Below are positions 61,806 to 64,000 of a DNA stretch of 64,000 nt, piece after piece (positions within the stretch are counted from its first letter, which is position 1; every line of letters begins with the position of its first letter). The stretch covers positions 145,381,601 through 145,445,600 of the forward strand of contig CM038221.1 of the NCBI GenBank assembly GCA_021442155.1, read 5' to 3'. The stretch comes from Cymbidium sinense. Its lineage: Eukaryota; Streptophyta; Magnoliopsida; Asparagales; Orchidaceae. A program made the translations under genes and the position numbers. The notes below the pieces were generated by a model. The model was not told the origin of the DNA. It worked only from the letters and a program-made list of their open reading frames with translations, and made no database searches.

Positions 61806-64000
61806 TGTTGATCTCACTTTTGGAGTGAGCTCTCAACTTCTCCATCTTAGATTGACTCTAGACATTAAGAGTTCCTTAGTCTTAAGACACTTATTAGGTG
61901 ACACTTAACCTATCCTGTGAGACTTAGAAGAGTTAGCCATAGAAATCGGTTATGCCTTAAGGGTATTCGAAAAACTTGCCTACCCTTTAGCTTGAACCAA
62001 AACCTTGCTTCCTTCATTCAAATCAACTTCAAATCTAAATCAACTTCAAATCTAAATCAACTTCAAACTCAAATCAATCTCAACTTAATTGATTTTCTCA
62101 AATTCAAATCAATTACAAAATCCAAATCATGAATCAATTCCAAATGATTGAAATCCATGATCAATCCTAAATCCAAAATCTTTCCAAAGTCCTCTTGACT
62201 TCATCTGAAGGACTTAGCTCAAATCAAATCCAAATCACTTCAAATTCAAAATATTTTCTCATAACCCATTTATATTCTAATTTATATTCACAAATATAAA
62301 TGAAATATAAATTCAAATAACTAAAACTAAATTCAAAACTCAAATCCAAATCTAACCAAAGTACAATTTACCACTTTCAAGTCAAATCCTTGAACTCCTT
62401 CAAACAAATCCAAATCAATTCAAACACAAAAGATTTTCTCATAACACATTCATATTCTCATTTATATTCACAAATATTGAAATATAAATTTAAATAACCA
62501 AAACTAAATCCAAAATTCAATTCCAAATCAAAATCTTTCTAAGCCTTTTGATTTCATCTTAAGGACTTAGCTCAAATCAAATCCAAACTTCAAAAGATTT
62601 TCATAACCCATTTATATTCTCATTTATATTCACAAATATAAATGAAATATAAATTCAAATAACCAAAACTAAATTCAAAACTCAAGCCCAAATCTAACCT
62701 AACTCCAACCTATACCCTTTCAAGTTAAATTCTTGAACTTTACCAAATCATTCTCAAATCAATTCAAACCTTTAGATTTTCTCTCCAAACAATCAACCCT
62801 TCAATCACAAACCAAATATAAACATAAACTTCAATCATCAAACCAAAATCAAACTAACCCAAGTCAAACCCATGTTCACCCTTTTGACTTGAAATTATCA
62901 AATGAATCAAAACCCATTTGACTCCAAATCACTTGTAATTGGATTTATATTTCAATCATAAGTCCATATATGAGTTCAACCAAACTTGAATCAAGTCTTG
63001 ATCAAGCCAATTGACCCACTTAGGCTCACATGACCCAAAGTGACCTAAAGCACCTTTTTGAGTCAAATTCTAATCCTAACCAAATTGGATTGAACTAAGC
63101 TCATCTAAGCCCGACATTGTGAGCAAAATCATCCTAGGATGATCAATCACTCAAATTGGGTCAAACCAAGTCAAACCTAGCCTTTGACCAAGTCAACACT
63201 TAGCCCAAATGAAACTCAAACTAGCCAAAATTCACCATAGGCCAAATTGATTGAAACCATTGATCTAAACTAATCCATCATGATTGAACATGATCACCAC
63301 CAAGTAAACCAAGCTAAATTGGTCACTTGACCTAAGTTGACCTAAGTTGACCTAAAAAGTTAAAATGGGTCAAATCTTGATCTAAGCCAAATTGATTACA
63401 ACCAATTGGTCAAATTATTCTAAATCACTTGTTGAACTTGACCAAAGCTTCAATTGGCCAACTAGACCAAACCTAGCCCAATTGATCATGAACCTAACTT
63501 GACCTAAAAGGTCAAATCAACTTGAAATCAAACCAAACTAAAATTGATTGAAACCAAAGCTTGTAATACATTTCAAATGATCAACCAAACCTAAACCAAC
63601 CCATGGCCTAACTTAATTAGGTCAAATTAGTCAAATTGGTCAACTTGACCCATTTGACCTAAGTGAACTCAAATGAACCAAAATCAAATCTAAATCAAAT
63701 TGAACCAAACTAATGATACCAAAATACTTCAAATGGTCATATGAACTTAACCCAATCTTTGGTTTGACCTAATTTGACCAATTGGTCAACTTGACCCAAG
63801 TTGCCCCATTTTGACTTAAATGGGTCAACTTGAGCCAAATCATATCAAATCAACTCCAAATTTCTTAAAATTTGGCCCAATCTATTTTTAAAATATCTCA
63901 AATCTGCCCAAATCAAAATCAAGGTGAAATGACCATTTTACCCTTGGGTCAAAGGGTAACCTATGGCCAAATTCACTTGAAATTTGGCTAATTCTTTCTC
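61806..64000 (+). mobile_element. 3' LTR of element K, first 2.2 kb (cut by window end)
   Basis: Starts TGTTGATCTCACTTTTGG and follows the LTR through AAGTCC repeats (from 62187) and a TTGACC-rich segment (63010-63850). It runs out of the window at a point equivalent to about 29060 in copy B. No genes. Confidence 0.82.

Overview
The window looks like repeat-dense intergenic heterochromatin of a flowering plant. It is very AT-rich. It carries decayed gag/pol of a plant Ty3/gypsy (Metaviridae) element with a tRNA-Arg-type primer-binding site and two consecutive RNase H domains, which points to the Tat/Ogre clade. It also carries a plant RTE-type LINE. I found no host protein gene, tRNA, rRNA or CRISPR array, and no intact open reading frame. 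The species is not identifiable from what I can see.

Almost every base belongs to one retrotransposon family with a giant LTR of about 7.5 kb. The LTR starts TGTTGACCTCATTTTTAG and ends TTCACCACA or TTCACCATA; 26766-34317 is the reference copy. Reading LTR coordinates across all copies gives a Russian-doll structure of the family inserted into itself. (0) Outermost is element K on the plus strand; only its 3' internal end (61071-61805) and the start of its 3' LTR (61806-64000) are visible. (1) Minus-strand LTR G is inserted into K and lies in two pieces, 61070-55150 and 5174-3923. A further minus-strand copy J (3922-1) is inserted into the left piece. (2) Minus-strand LTR E is inserted in G, flanked on both sides by the 5-bp duplication ACCAT (5170-5174 and 55150-55154). 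It also lies in two pieces, 55149-48637 and 5401-5175. (3) Plus-strand element A is inserted in E, from 5402 to about 48636. (4) Plus-strand element B (19443-34317) is inserted inside the reverse transcriptase of A. A further plus-strand copy C (LTR 37289-45117 plus integrase and 3' region to 47513) lies in A's 3' region. A 2965-bp RTE LINE with an 11-bp target duplication sits in A's 5' LTR.

Element A in order: 5' LTR 5402-12508; primer-binding site 12517-12533; a leader with about 20 hairpins (12777-14478); broken gag (about 16080-17330); protease remnant; first half of RT up to 19442; [B]; second half of RT, RNase H, second RNase H and integrase (34318-36863); 3' region to 37288. B and C are internally deleted: B jumps from mid-LTR into the second RNase H, and C jumps from the LTR end into integrase.

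Most notable observations: the leader hairpin array, whose stems change while pairing is kept; self-nesting about five levels deep; the size of the LTR; an Asp-to-Asn change at the second catalytic position of integrase shared by all three copies; dense TTGACC motifs and a conserved GGGGGAG/CTCCCCC palindrome in the LTR; and the lack of a visible polypurine tract before the 3' LTR. All protein calls are from reading motifs by eye and no database search was run.
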